Assembly (NCBI GenBank): GCA_963821495.1
Contig: CAWGEA010000003.1
Coordinates: 1,798,001 to 1,862,000 of the forward strand
Length of the DNA: 64,000 nucleotides
Source of the DNA: AC-32 sp963821495
GTDB lineage: Bacteria; Actinomycetota; Thermoleophilia; Gaiellales; Gaiellaceae
Direction of reading: 5' to 3'
Shown here: positions 29,711 to 37,143 of the stretch, one piece after another
How positions within the stretch are numbered: the first letter of the stretch is position 1
Layout of the letters: every line of letters begins with the position of its first letter
The notes under the pieces: generated by a model
The model's database searches: none
What the model saw: the letters and a program-made list of their open reading frames with translations, nothing else
What the model was told of the DNA's origin: nothing
Position numbers and translations under genes: made by a program

Positions 29711-30145
29711 ATGCCAACGCGGAAGCAGCGGCGCCGTCGCCAGAAGGAGCTGCGGCACGAGTACGAGATCGTCTACCTGGACGACGAGGGCCGCGAGGTC
29801 GAGGTCGAGCCGGAGGAAACCGGGTCGCGCGGCGACCGCCGAAACGGCAAGCGGGACGCCAAGCCTGCGGCGCAGAAAGGGCGCAAGGCCCGCCCGGCGA
29901 AGGAAGTCGCCCCGCCGTCGTGGACCCGCGTGGTCAAGCGCGCGCTGCTGTTCGGGCCGTTGATCTTCGTGGCCTTCTCGGTGATCAACAGCGGCCAGTC
30001 GATCCTCTCTCGGCTGGCGGTGACCGCCATCTACACGGCGTTCTTCGTGCCGTTCATGTACCTGATGGATCGCGCCATGTACCGCGCGTACCTGCGGCGC
30101 AGCGGCCAGCGGTTGCCGCCACGGGGCGCTCGGAAGAAGCGCTAG
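29711..30145 (+). CDS. Basic membrane protein, unknown function
   Basis: 144 aa. Residues 1-70 are highly charged (RKQRRRRQKELRHEYE at the start, then KR-rich). Two hydrophobic helices follow (ALLFGPLIFVAFSVI and LAVTAIYTAFFVPFMYLM), then a basic tail ending RGARKKR. The ATG at 29711 follows a TAGGCT (29698-29703) with 7 nt between, so it is likely leaderless and independent of hutI. No family recognised. Its end overlaps the convergent cupin gene by 4 bp. Confidence 0.65.
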   Translation: MPTRKQRRRRQKELRHEYEIVYLDDEGREVEVEPEETGSRGDRRNGKRDAKPAAQKGRKARPAKEVAPPSWTRVVKRALLFGPLIFVAFSVINSGQSILSRLAVTAIYTAFFVPFMYLMDRAMYRAYLRRSGQRLPPRGARKKR

Positions 30146-30495
30146 CGGCTCGCCGGGGCGGCTTCCGGGTCGCCGCGGTAGTGGCCGGGTGCCGGCCACG
30201 GCGCCAGGAAGAGCAGCAGCCGCGCGCCCTGCTCGGTCGAGACTGCGTGCCGCTCGTCCGGTTCGAAGCGGAGGAGCGTCCCGGCCGGAGCCTCGACGAC
30301 CTCGCCGGCGGCCTCGGCGCGGGCGCTGCCGTCCACGACGAGCACGAACGCGTGCTCCTTCACCTGGTGGTCGCCGAGCTCCTGGCCCGGCTCGAGGCAG
30401 ATCAGGACCGCGCGCGCAGCGTTCTCGGACTCGAGCACGACCGGCGAACGGCTGCCGCCGGGCGTCTCGATCTCATGCAGGTTCCAGCTTCGCAT
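30142..30495 (-). CDS. Cupin-domain protein
   Basis: 117 aa from the ATG at 30495, which follows a minus-strand TAGCGT (30508-30503) by 7 nt. A single cupin barrel: motif 1 region GQELGDHQVKEHAFVLVVDG (H-x4-H) and motif 2 PAGTLLRFEPDERHAV with the terminal His. The C-terminus LLLFLAPWPAPGHYRG resembles cupins that bind small anionic ligands. Metal ligands are partly conserved. Function unknown. An open frame extends further upstream to 30540 but lacks support. Confidence 0.82.
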   Translation of the reverse strand: MRSWNLHEIETPGGSRSPVVLESENAARAVLICLEPGQELGDHQVKEHAFVLVVDGSARAEAAGEVVEAPAGTLLRFEPDERHAVSTEQGARLLLFLAPWPAPGHYRGDPEAAPASR

Positions 30496-30558
30496 CGTGG
30501 AGACGCTACCCGTCCGCACCGCGCCTGACACGGCGCACATTCGTCACAGGTCCGCGAC

Positions 30559-30637
30559 GGACACGTGCGCCTGCCGCCGATACGCTCGCAGTGGGGAGGA
30601 GGCCGGGCGCGCCTTGAGAACCGCCTCGCGGAGGCGG
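30559..30637 (+). promoter_or_regulatory. Promoter plus structured leader element upstream of the MBL-hisS-aspS operon (copy 2)
   Basis: GGACAC (30559-30564), 16-nt spacer, TACGCT (30581-30586), then GGGGAGGAGGCCGGGCG (30593-30609) identical to copy 1 at 24905. A hairpin CCGCCTC/GAGGCGG (30621-30627 with 30631-30637) follows. A second -10, TAGACT (30696-30701), lies 9 nt before the MBL start. No T-box features (specifier loop, UGGN bulge) were seen despite the hisS-aspS context. Confidence 0.5.
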
Positions 30638-30710
30638 CGTGCGACGAGGCGTCGGGCGGCCGCGACGGAACGAAGGATCGGCGCGTCGCCCCGGTTAGAC
30701 TCAGCCCCCC

Positions 30711-31361
30711 GTGAGCACGCACCCCGGCATCGTCGTGGACCGTTACGAGCTCGGCCCGATCGGGACGAACTGCTACGTCGTCCGCGCCTCCCCCAGCGCT
30801 CCCGAGGCTGTCGTGATCGACCCGGGCGGCGACGCGGCCCAGCTGCGGCTCGAGCTCGCCCGGGCGGGCGCGCGCTGCGCCGCGATCCTGATCACGCACG
30901 GCCACTGGGACCACCTGGGCGGCGTCGCCGACCTCGCCGAGGGCACCGGTGCGCCGGTCTACATGGCCGAGGGCGAGCGCGCGTTGCTCGAGCATCTCCC
31001 GGACCTCGTCCCCGCGGGCGTAGTCGCGCGTGGCTACGAGGCAGACATGTTGCTCCAGGGCGGCGAGACGCTCGAGCTCGCGGGGCTCAGCTTCGAGACG
31101 CTGCAGGTGCCGGGACACTCGCCGGCGCACCTCGCGTACCACTCGGACGGCTGCATCTTCTCCGGCGACCTGCTCTTCGCGGGCTCGGTCGGGCGCACCG
31201 ACCTCCCGGGCGCGGACCGGGAGACGCTCGTCGAGTCGATCCGCCTGCTCAGCGAGCGCCTCCCACCCGAGACCACCGTCTACCCCGGCCACGGCCAGCC
31301 GACGACCCTCGGCGCTGAGCTCGACCGCAACCCGTTCCTCGCTCCGCTGCGCGCCTCGTGA
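30711..31361 (+). CDS. MBL-fold metallohydrolase (glyoxalase II-like)
   Basis: 216 aa. Metal motif THGHWDHLGG at about residues 62-71 (HxHxDH), further ligands in VPGHSPAHLAY (His) and FSGDLLFAGSVGRTDLP (Asp), and the last His in VYPGHGQPTT. This is the hydroxyacylglutathione hydrolase-like branch; many members next to hisS in Gram-positives lack a proven substrate. GTG start at 30711. Stop overlaps the hisS start as GTGA. It begins the hisS-aspS operon. Confidence 0.88.
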   Translation: MSTHPGIVVDRYELGPIGTNCYVVRASPSAPEAVVIDPGGDAAQLRLELARAGARCAAILITHGHWDHLGGVADLAEGTGAPVYMAEGERALLEHLPDLVPAGVVARGYEADMLLQGGETLELAGLSFETLQVPGHSPAHLAYHSDGCIFSGDLLFAGSVGRTDLPGADRETLVESIRLLSERLPPETTVYPGHGQPTTLGAELDRNPFLAPLRAS

Positions 31362-32593
31362 CGATCTTCGAGGCGCCCCGGGGCACCCACGACATCCTCC
31401 CCTCCGAGCAGCCGCTCTGGCGGCTGGTCACCGGCGAGGCCGAGCGCATCTGCTCGCTCTACGGCTACCGGCCGATTCAGACGCCCGGCTTCGAGGACAC
31501 CGCCGTCTTCCAGCGGACCGCGGGCGAGGGTTCGGACGTCGTGCACAAGGAGATGTACACGTTCGAGGATCGCGGCGGCCGCTCGCTGACCCTCCGCCCC
31601 GAGGGCACCGCTCCGATCGCGCGCGCGTACCTCGAGCACGGCCTCCACCGTCAGGCGCAGCCGGTCAAGCTCTACACGATCGCCACGATGTACCGCTACG
31701 CGGCGCCACAGCGCGGGCGCCATCGCGAGCACTGGCAGCTCTCGGTCGAGGCGATCGGGTCGGCCGACCCGGCGATCGACGCCGAGGTGATCCAGCTCTA
31801 CGACGAGCTGCTCGCGCGTCTCGGGATCACTCGCTACCAGCTCCTCTTGAACTCGATCGGCGACGAGAACTGCCGGCCCGCGTACCTCGAGCGCCTGACC
31901 GCCTGGCTCGAAGAGCACGACCACGTCCTCGACGAGGAGGCTCGCCAGAAGCGCGCGACGAGCCCGTTGCGCGTCTTCGACGTCAAGAGCAAGCGCGTAC
32001 AGGAGGCGCTGGCGGACGCGCCCAAGATCGGCGACGCGCTCTGCGACGAGTGCCGCGCGCACTTCGAGGCCGTGACGGCGCACCTCGAGAACTACGGCGT
32101 CGAGTTCACGCTCTCTCCGACGCTCGTGCGCGGGCTCGACTACTACACGCGCACGGCCTTCGAGTTCGTCGACGAGGCGATCGGCGCGCAGAGCTCGATC
32201 TGCGGCGGGGGTCGCTACGACGGGCTGATCGAGCAGCTGGGCGGGAAACCGACGCCCGGGATCGGCTTCGGCGCCGGGATCGAGCGGCTGCTGCTCTCGC
32301 TCGCTGGCGCCGGAATCCAGGCCGAGCCGGGCGAGATCGACGTCTTCGTCGCGCTGCAGGACGCCGGCTCGAAGGCCCGGGTGCTCCCGCTCGTCCAGGA
32401 GCTGCGCCGCCGCGGCCTCCGGGCGGACGTCGACTACGCGGGACGCTCGCTCAAGGGCCAGCTGACGCAGGCGCGGAGGCTCGGGGCGAAGGCGATCGTC
32501 GAGTGGGGGCCCGAGCGCTCGACCGTCCGCCGACCCGGGCAGCAGGACGAGGAGGTCCCCACGGCCGAGCTTGTCGAGAGGCTGCACTCGTGA
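31358..32593 (+). CDS. hisS: Histidyl-tRNA synthetase
   Basis: 411 aa class II synthetase that charges tRNA-His. Begins FEAPRGTHDILPSE, the family opening. Motif 2 region RPEGTAPIAR and MYRYAAPQRGRHREHWQ. The histidine-binding loops are LVRGLDYYTRTAFEF and GGGRYDGLIEQLGG; motif 3 is GIGFGAGIERLLL. A C-terminal anticodon domain starts near EIDVFVALQ. GTG start at 31358 overlapping the MBL stop; its stop overlaps aspS by GTGA. The histidine link to the nearby hut genes is probably coincidental, since this gene order is common. Confidence 0.96.
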   Translation: MTIFEAPRGTHDILPSEQPLWRLVTGEAERICSLYGYRPIQTPGFEDTAVFQRTAGEGSDVVHKEMYTFEDRGGRSLTLRPEGTAPIARAYLEHGLHRQAQPVKLYTIATMYRYAAPQRGRHREHWQLSVEAIGSADPAIDAEVIQLYDELLARLGITRYQLLLNSIGDENCRPAYLERLTAWLEEHDHVLDEEARQKRATSPLRVFDVKSKRVQEALADAPKIGDALCDECRAHFEAVTAHLENYGVEFTLSPTLVRGLDYYTRTAFEFVDEAIGAQSSICGGGRYDGLIEQLGGKPTPGIGFGAGIERLLLSLAGAGIQAEPGEIDVFVALQDAGSKARVLPLVQELRRRGLRADVDYAGRSLKGQLTQARRLGAKAIVEWGPERSTVRRPGQQDEEVPTAELVERLHS

Positions 32594-34332
32594 GGTGGCG
32601 CGACCTGAAGGCGGGCGAGCTGCGCCCCGAGCACGTCGGGCAGCGGCTCGCGCTGGCCGGCTGGGCGGCAAGGCGGCGCGACCACGGCGGCCTCGTCTTC
32701 ATCGACCTCCGCGACGAGGGCGGCCTCGCGCAGCTCGTGATCAATCCCGAGCGCGCGCCGGGGGCGGCCGAGGTCGCCCACGGCATTCGCAACGAGTTCG
32801 TGATCCGCGCCGAGGGCGAGGTCGCCGCGCGCGCCCAGGAGGCCGTCAACCCGAACCTGCCGACAGGCGAGGTCGAGCTCCAGGTGGACGAGCTCGAGAT
32901 CGTCTCGCGCTCCGAGCCGCTGCCGTTCCAGATCGACGACGAGAACGTCGAGGAAGGCACGCGGCTGCGCTACCGCTACCTCGACCTCCGCCGCGAGCGG
33001 ATGCAGGGGAACCTGCGCCTCTCGGCGACCGTCGTCGCGGCGATCCGCCGTTTCATGGACGAGCACGGCTTCGTCGACGTCTGGACGCCGAACTTCACGA
33101 AGGCGACGCCCGAGGGCGCGCGCGACTTCCTCGTGCCGGTACGGCTGCAACCCGGTCGCTTCTTCGCGCTGCCCCAGTCGCCGCAGATCTTCAAGCAGAT
33201 CCTGATGGTCGCCGGGATGGGCCGGTACTACCAGATCGCCACCTGCTTCCGGGACGAGGATCTCCGCGCCGACCGGCAGTTCGAGTTCCGGCAGCTCGAC
33301 CTCGAGCTCTCGTTCCCGACGCGCGAGCAGGTGTGGGAGACGCTCGAGGGCGCCGTCTGCGCGTCGTTCGAGGCGCTCGGGCGCGAGGCGCCGGCACGGC
33401 CGTTCCAGCGGCTGACCTGGCACGAAGCGATGGCGCGCTACGGCTCCGACAAGCCGGACCTGCGCTTCGGCCTCGAGCTGCACGACCTCACCGAGGAGAC
33501 GCGTGCCTCGGAGTTCAAGGTCTTCGCACAGGCGCCGAGCGTCCAGTACCTGACGGTGCCGCAGGAGCTCTCGCGCGCCGTGCTCGCCTCGCTCGAGGAG
33601 CTTGCGAAAGAGTGGGGCGGCAAGGGGCTCGCGTACCTCGTGTTCGACGACGAGGGCGAGGTGCGCTCGCCGATCGCGAAGTTCCTCGCCGCGGAGCTGA
33701 TCGAGGCGGTGCGACCGGAGCAGCCGGGGGCGACGGTGCTCTTCGGCGCCGACGAGCCGGGGACGGTCGCGCGCGTGCTCTCGGCGGTGCGCAACCATCT
33801 CGGCCGCGAGCTCGCCTTGATCGACGAGAGCCGTGACGAGTTCCTCTGGGTGACGGATTTTCCGCTCTTCGAGTGGGACGAGGACGGCAAGCGCTGGACG
33901 TTCAGTCACCACCCGTTCACGGGAGTGCGGCCGGGAGACGAGGACCTGGTCGAGTCCGACCCCGGGCGCGCGCTCAGCCAGGCTTACGATCTCGTCTGGA
34001 ACGGCTGGGAGCTGGGCTCGGGCTCGATCCGGATCCACGACCCCGCACTGCAGCGGCGCATCTTCGCCGCGATGGGCATCAGCGACGAGGAGGCCGAGGA
34101 GCGTTTCGGCTTCCTGCTCGAGGTGCTGCGCATGGGCGCGCCGCCGCACGGCGGCTTCGCGATGGGGATGGAGCGCTTCGTCGCGCTGCTCGCGGGCGAG
34201 CAGAACATCCGCGAGGTGGTCGCCTTCCCGAAGACCGCGAGCGGGTCGGAGCCGTTGAGCGGGGCGCCGACCCCGATCGCGCAGGACATCCTCGCCGAGC
34301 TCGGAATTCAGGTCTTGCCGGAAGCGAACTGA
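32590..34332 (+). CDS. aspS: Aspartyl-tRNA synthetase
   Basis: 580 aa class IIb synthetase. N-terminal OB-fold anticodon domain (GWAARRRDHGGLVFIDLRD), motif 1 near RRFMDEHGFVDVWTP, motif 2 FRDEDLRADRQFEFRQLD, a bacterial insertion domain, and motif 3 GGFAMGMERFVALL. Start GTG at 32590, coupled to hisS. Whether it is discriminating for Asp or also charges Asn-tRNA was not resolved. This hisS-aspS pair precedes a 6S-like RNA and mnmA, an order similar to Bacillus subtilis. Confidence 0.96.
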   Translation: MRWRDLKAGELRPEHVGQRLALAGWAARRRDHGGLVFIDLRDEGGLAQLVINPERAPGAAEVAHGIRNEFVIRAEGEVAARAQEAVNPNLPTGEVELQVDELEIVSRSEPLPFQIDDENVEEGTRLRYRYLDLRRERMQGNLRLSATVVAAIRRFMDEHGFVDVWTPNFTKATPEGARDFLVPVRLQPGRFFALPQSPQIFKQILMVAGMGRYYQIATCFRDEDLRADRQFEFRQLDLELSFPTREQVWETLEGAVCASFEALGREAPARPFQRLTWHEAMARYGSDKPDLRFGLELHDLTEETRASEFKVFAQAPSVQYLTVPQELSRAVLASLEELAKEWGGKGLAYLVFDDEGEVRSPIAKFLAAELIEAVRPEQPGATVLFGADEPGTVARVLSAVRNHLGRELALIDESRDEFLWVTDFPLFEWDEDGKRWTFSHHPFTGVRPGDEDLVESDPGRALSQAYDLVWNGWELGSGSIRIHDPALQRRIFAAMGISDEEAEERFGFLLEVLRMGAPPHGGFAMGMERFVALLAGEQNIREVVAFPKTASGSEPLSGAPTPIAQDILAELGIQVLPEAN

Positions 34333-34396
34333 CGGCGCCCGATCGAGGCGTCATACTTTCGGGACAACCAGGTCGAGTCAGGAGGCGAGCATAGGG

Positions 34397-35323
34397 ATGG
34401 CGAGCGAAGGTCCGGAACGAGCGTTGCAGGCGCCGTCGCTGACGTCGCTGCCGCGGGTCGAGGACCTGCCGAGCGCCGCCGACGGCTACGACCGCGAGAA
34501 GGTGCGCGAGGCGTTCGAGGCCTTCCGCCGCCACATGACACAGCTGCAGGTGCAGCTCCGCGTGCTGCAGGCAGCCGGGCAGGGCGGGATGGAGCCGACG
34601 GGTCACGCGGTCCGGATGGACTCGCTGCACATGATCCGCGCCGCCGCGGAGATGGCCGACACGATCGAGCGCGACGCGCAGACCGCGTCCGCCGCGCAGC
34701 TGCGCCGCACCGAGGAGGAGGTCACGCGGCGTCAGCGCGAGCTGCAGGATCGCCAGGCCGACGTCGACCGCTTCCGCCAGGAGAGCGAGCGCCAGCGCGC
34801 GGAGATGCTGAACGCGGCCAAGACCGAGTCGCGCCAGGCGCTGCAGGAGGCCCGGCAACAGGCCGCGCAGGAGGTTTCGGAGGCCGAGTCGCGTGCGGCG
34901 CGGCTCCTGGAGCAGGCTCGCCACCAGGCGACCGAGCTCTCCAACGCGGCGCGCGCGGAGGTCGAGCAGACGCTCGAGTGGGCGCGTGGCCAGGCGGGTG
35001 CGGTCATCGCCCGCGCGCAGGAAGGCGCAGAGCAGCTGCTCGGCGCCGCGGGGCTCGGCGACGAGGCGGTGGGGCGCGTCGCGCAGTCGATCGTCGGCGC
35101 TGCGCAGGCGGCCGCCGAGGCGAGTCGCGGCGGCGCTCTGGCGGCGCCGTCGCCTGCGCCGCTGCGGGAGCCGGAGGCGGCGGCAGAGGGCGAGCGCCCC
35201 GAGGCCGAATCCGAGCACGATGTGGGGGCCGAGGAGCCGCCGCTCTCGCGGCCGGTCTCCTCCAGCGCGCCGCCGTCCGAGGCGGACGACGAGCCGCAGG
35301 GCGAAGACCAGAACAGCAGCTAG
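34397..35323 (+). CDS. Long coiled-coil protein (DivIVA-like in organisation)
   Basis: 308 aa. After a polar N-terminus, residues about 30-60 and 75-230 form heptad-rich helix (RRTEEEVTRRQRELQDRQAD and onward). A Pro/Glu/Ala-rich disordered tail ends DDEPQGEDQNSS. The short N-terminal hydrophobic/charged segment followed by a long coiled coil resembles DivIVA/Wag31-type scaffolds, but the diagnostic N-terminal fold is not clear. Its ATG has an AGGAGG site 10-14 nt upstream and a probable TACTTT -10 near 34354. The downstream genes are membrane/envelope proteins, so a cell-envelope scaffold role is plausible. Stop codon TAG (35321-35323) is part of the next gene's -10. Confidence 0.7.
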   Translation: MASEGPERALQAPSLTSLPRVEDLPSAADGYDREKVREAFEAFRRHMTQLQVQLRVLQAAGQGGMEPTGHAVRMDSLHMIRAAAEMADTIERDAQTASAAQLRRTEEEVTRRQRELQDRQADVDRFRQESERQRAEMLNAAKTESRQALQEARQQAAQEVSEAESRAARLLEQARHQATELSNAARAEVEQTLEWARGQAGAVIARAQEGAEQLLGAAGLGDEAVGRVAQSIVGAAQAAAEASRGGALAAPSPAPLREPEAAAEGERPEAESEHDVGAEEPPLSRPVSSSAPPSEADDEPQGEDQNSS

Positions 35324-35326
35324 GCT
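35321..35326 (+). promoter_or_regulatory. -10 element overlapping a stop codon
   Basis: TAGGCT begins with the TAG stop of the coiled-coil gene and ends 6 nt before the ATG at 35333. Similar stop/-10 overlaps occur at 50015-50020 and, on the minus strand, 22717-22712. Confidence 0.5.
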
Positions 35327-35332
35327 CGCCCC

Positions 35333-36127
35333 ATGCTCCCGGGCCGGCTGGGTCTCCGCTTCGCGCTCGAGGCGCTGTTCCTCGTTCTGCTTGCGATCGG
35401 CGCCGGCCTCGCCGACCTGCGGCCCGCGCTGATCGTGCTCGTGATGGCGGTCGCCTGGGTGCTCGTCGCGATCGTCGAGTTCACCGCCGATCGCATCTCG
35501 TCCTCGCCGCTCTCCTACCTGCTGCCGCAGCCCAGCGCAGCGCCGGAGGAGGAGTCGGAGCGGGTCGCCTGGCCGATGCCCGAGGAGCGGACGGTGGTGG
35601 CACCGCCGGAGGCGATCGCGTCGCCCGAGCGCGCGGCGATGCCCGTGGCGGCCGAGGCCGTGCCGGAACGGGAGCCCTCGCCCGAACGGGAGCCCTCGCC
35701 CGAACGTAAGGCAGAGCCAGAGCCGGAGCCGGAGCAACGGCAGGAGGAGGAGGCGGAGCCGCGGCTGGAGCAGCTGCCGGCGGAGGCACTCCTCGAAGAG
35801 GTCGAGCCGGAGCCCGAGTCCGACCTGGAGCCGGAACCAATCGCCTCCGGCGGCTCAGACCGTGCGGAAGTCGCGGACGATGCAGAAGACAGGGTCGAGG
35901 AAGCGGCTCTTGACGAGACCCTGTCTCGGCCGCTGGGCGTGCGACTTCGCTCCCTGCTGCGCCGGCGGGAGCCAGAGGAAGCGCCGGCCTCGCCCGAGCC
36001 GCCGCGCCACGTGAAGCTGTTGCCGCGGCGAACGGACCCCGACACCAGTCTCGCCTCACGGGAGGTGGCGGAACTGTTCGAACCCGGTCCGCACGAGGCG
36101 CGTGAGCCCGAGGAGGAGCGGCGTTGA
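35333..36127 (+). CDS. Membrane protein with long acidic Pro/Glu-rich tail
   Basis: 264 aa. Two N-terminal hydrophobic helices (LRFALEALFLVLLAIGAGLA and ALIVLVMAVAWVLVAIVEF) are followed by a long disordered segment (about residues 65-190) dominated by Glu and Pro. This contains a short tandem repeat, EREPSPEREPSPER, visible also as a repeated 18-bp DNA unit near 35666-35705. A basic C-terminal part (VRLRSLLRRREPEE, HVKLLPRRTDPDTS) may fold or bind. No family recognised. The tail suggests binding of a partner by charge. It is coupled (TTGA) to the next gene. Confidence 0.65.
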   Translation: MLPGRLGLRFALEALFLVLLAIGAGLADLRPALIVLVMAVAWVLVAIVEFTADRISSSPLSYLLPQPSAAPEEESERVAWPMPEERTVVAPPEAIASPERAAMPVAAEAVPEREPSPEREPSPERKAEPEPEPEQRQEEEAEPRLEQLPAEALLEEVEPEPESDLEPEPIASGGSDRAEVADDAEDRVEEAALDETLSRPLGVRLRSLLRRREPEEAPASPEPPRHVKLLPRRTDPDTSLASREVAELFEPGPHEAREPEEERR

Positions 36128-36462
36128 AGAACGGGCCGGCCTCGCTGCGCCGTCTCCTGCCGGGCTCGCGGGAGCGAGGCGCGCCGCCCCCCGGAACCCC
36201 TGACCTCGGCCGACCAGGCGCTCCCCGACCAGCCGACGAGCGGTCCACCCTGCCCGTGCCTGCAGGTGAGCCCGCGAGGGCATGGAACCTCTGGGAGCTC
36301 GAACGCCTGGCGGCGACGATCGACGGGCCGGACAGCGAGGAGCGATCGCTGCTGCTCCTCCACCTGCGTGAGTTCGCCGAGCCGGCGGGGAACTTGCCCC
36401 GCGAGTTCGACCCGCTCGTGCGGGAAGCGTTCGGAGCCGACCTCGCGGAGTTCGCCGGTTGA
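36124..36462 (+). CDS. Small helical protein, unknown function
   Basis: 112 aa from a TTG at 36124 that overlaps the previous stop as TTGA. A Pro/Arg-rich N-terminal half is followed by a predicted helical hairpin (WNLWELERLAATIDG, ERSLLLLHLREFAEPAG). No signal peptide and no family recognised. Coupled by TTGA to the RlpA-like gene downstream. Coding is supported by coupling and codon bias. Confidence 0.55.
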   Translation: MKNGPASLRRLLPGSRERGAPPPGTPDLGRPGAPRPADERSTLPVPAGEPARAWNLWELERLAATIDGPDSEERSLLLLHLREFAEPAGNLPREFDPLVREAFGADLAEFAG

Positions 36463-36878
36463 CAGCCGCGTCGCTGCAGCGCCAGGTCGCGCTCGCCGGC
36501 ATCGCCCTGCTGATGGCGATCGTCGCCCTTGTGCTCACCTCGCACGGCAAGAGTCAGCCGGTCACCGGCCTACCGCAGCCGGTGGAGGTGGCCGGCGGCG
36601 GGTGGTACACGGCGCTCGCCGGCGCCGACCGCTCCCGCTACGGCCATCGCACGCGCTGCGGCTACCTGCTCAAGCCGGGCACCGTCGGCATCACGGACTC
36701 CGTGCTGCCGTGCGGCATCCTCGTCTACGTCGCGTACAAGGACAGCCCGCGGATCCTGACTCGCGTGATCGACCGCCGGCCGGTGCTCCCGGGCCGCAAG
36801 TTCGACCTGACGCCGAAGCTCGCCGAGGAGCTCGGCGTCGACGGCGTCCAGCGGATCCGCTGGGTGTACGCGAGGTAG
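36459..36878 (+). CDS. Membrane-anchored RlpA-like double-psi beta-barrel protein
   Basis: 139 aa from a TTG at 36459. The N-terminal anchor is VALAGIALLMAIVALVLTS. The extracytoplasmic part has the RlpA/DPBB pattern: GWYTALAGADRSRYGHRTRCGY, LPCGILVYVAYKD and VIDRRPVLPGRKFDLTPKLA with the Asp expected near the barrel active site, then LGVDGVQRIRW. Such domains act on peptidoglycan glycan strands or bind denuded glycan. Two Cys could form a disulfide. It ends the envelope block and is followed directly by the 6S-like RNA promoter. Confidence 0.78.
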   Translation: MTAASLQRQVALAGIALLMAIVALVLTSHGKSQPVTGLPQPVEVAGGGWYTALAGADRSRYGHRTRCGYLLKPGTVGITDSVLPCGILVYVAYKDSPRILTRVIDRRPVLPGRKFDLTPKLAEELGVDGVQRIRWVYAR

Positions 36879-36886
36879 CCCCTCGC

Positions 36887-36892
36887 TACACT
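36887..36892 (+). promoter_or_regulatory. -10 element of the 6S-like RNA
   Basis: TACACT, 7 nt before the proposed transcript start at about 36899 and 9 nt past the stop of the RlpA-like gene. Function is inferred. Confidence 0.45.
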
Positions 36893-36898
36893 GAGGGC

Positions 36899-37049
36899 AC
36901 TCGAGCCTGTACGTGCTCGGGGCCTCTCTGTAGAACCAACACCGAGTGAGAGGGAGCTGTTGTTCGCCCGAGGCCACACGCCGAGGGAGACGCGGCACCC
37001 ACCTGGCTTGTCCAGGTTCACAACGGGCTCCGGGTATCGGCAGGCTGGA
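36899..37049 (+). ncRNA. ssrS: Probable 6S RNA
   Basis: About 150 nt with the layout of 6S RNA. The closing stem pairs AGCCTG with CAGGCT and CTCGGGGCC with GGCTCCGGG. A central bubble follows, then an inner stem GAACC/GGTTC. A small side hairpin ACCTGG/CCAGGT lies on the 3' side, as in E. coli 6S. A TACACT -10 precedes it and a strong terminator hairpin follows. The location between the hisS-aspS region and mnmA matches the neighbourhood of bsrA (6S-1) in B. subtilis. 6S RNA mimics an open promoter and holds RNA polymerase. The call rests on structure and synteny; covariance support is not available. Confidence 0.65.
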
Positions 37050-37051
37050 GA

Positions 37052-37085
37052 CGAAACGGGGGGACCATTCGGTTCCCCCGTTTCG
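37052..37085 (+). terminator. Terminator of the 6S-like RNA
   Basis: GAAACGGGGG (37053-37062) pairs perfectly with CCCCCGTTTC (37075-37084), 12-nt loop. A short T-run lies inside the 3' arm. Confidence 0.7.
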
Positions 37086-37143
37086 CCGTGTCCGGAGGCG
37101 CCGGCCTGGACCCCGCCCGATCGAGGATCGCTAGCCTGGGCGC

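Noticed and set aside
30541..30710. T-box riboswitch upstream of the hisS operon
   Set aside because: No specifier loop, T-box UGGN sequence or competing terminator/antiterminator pair was found.
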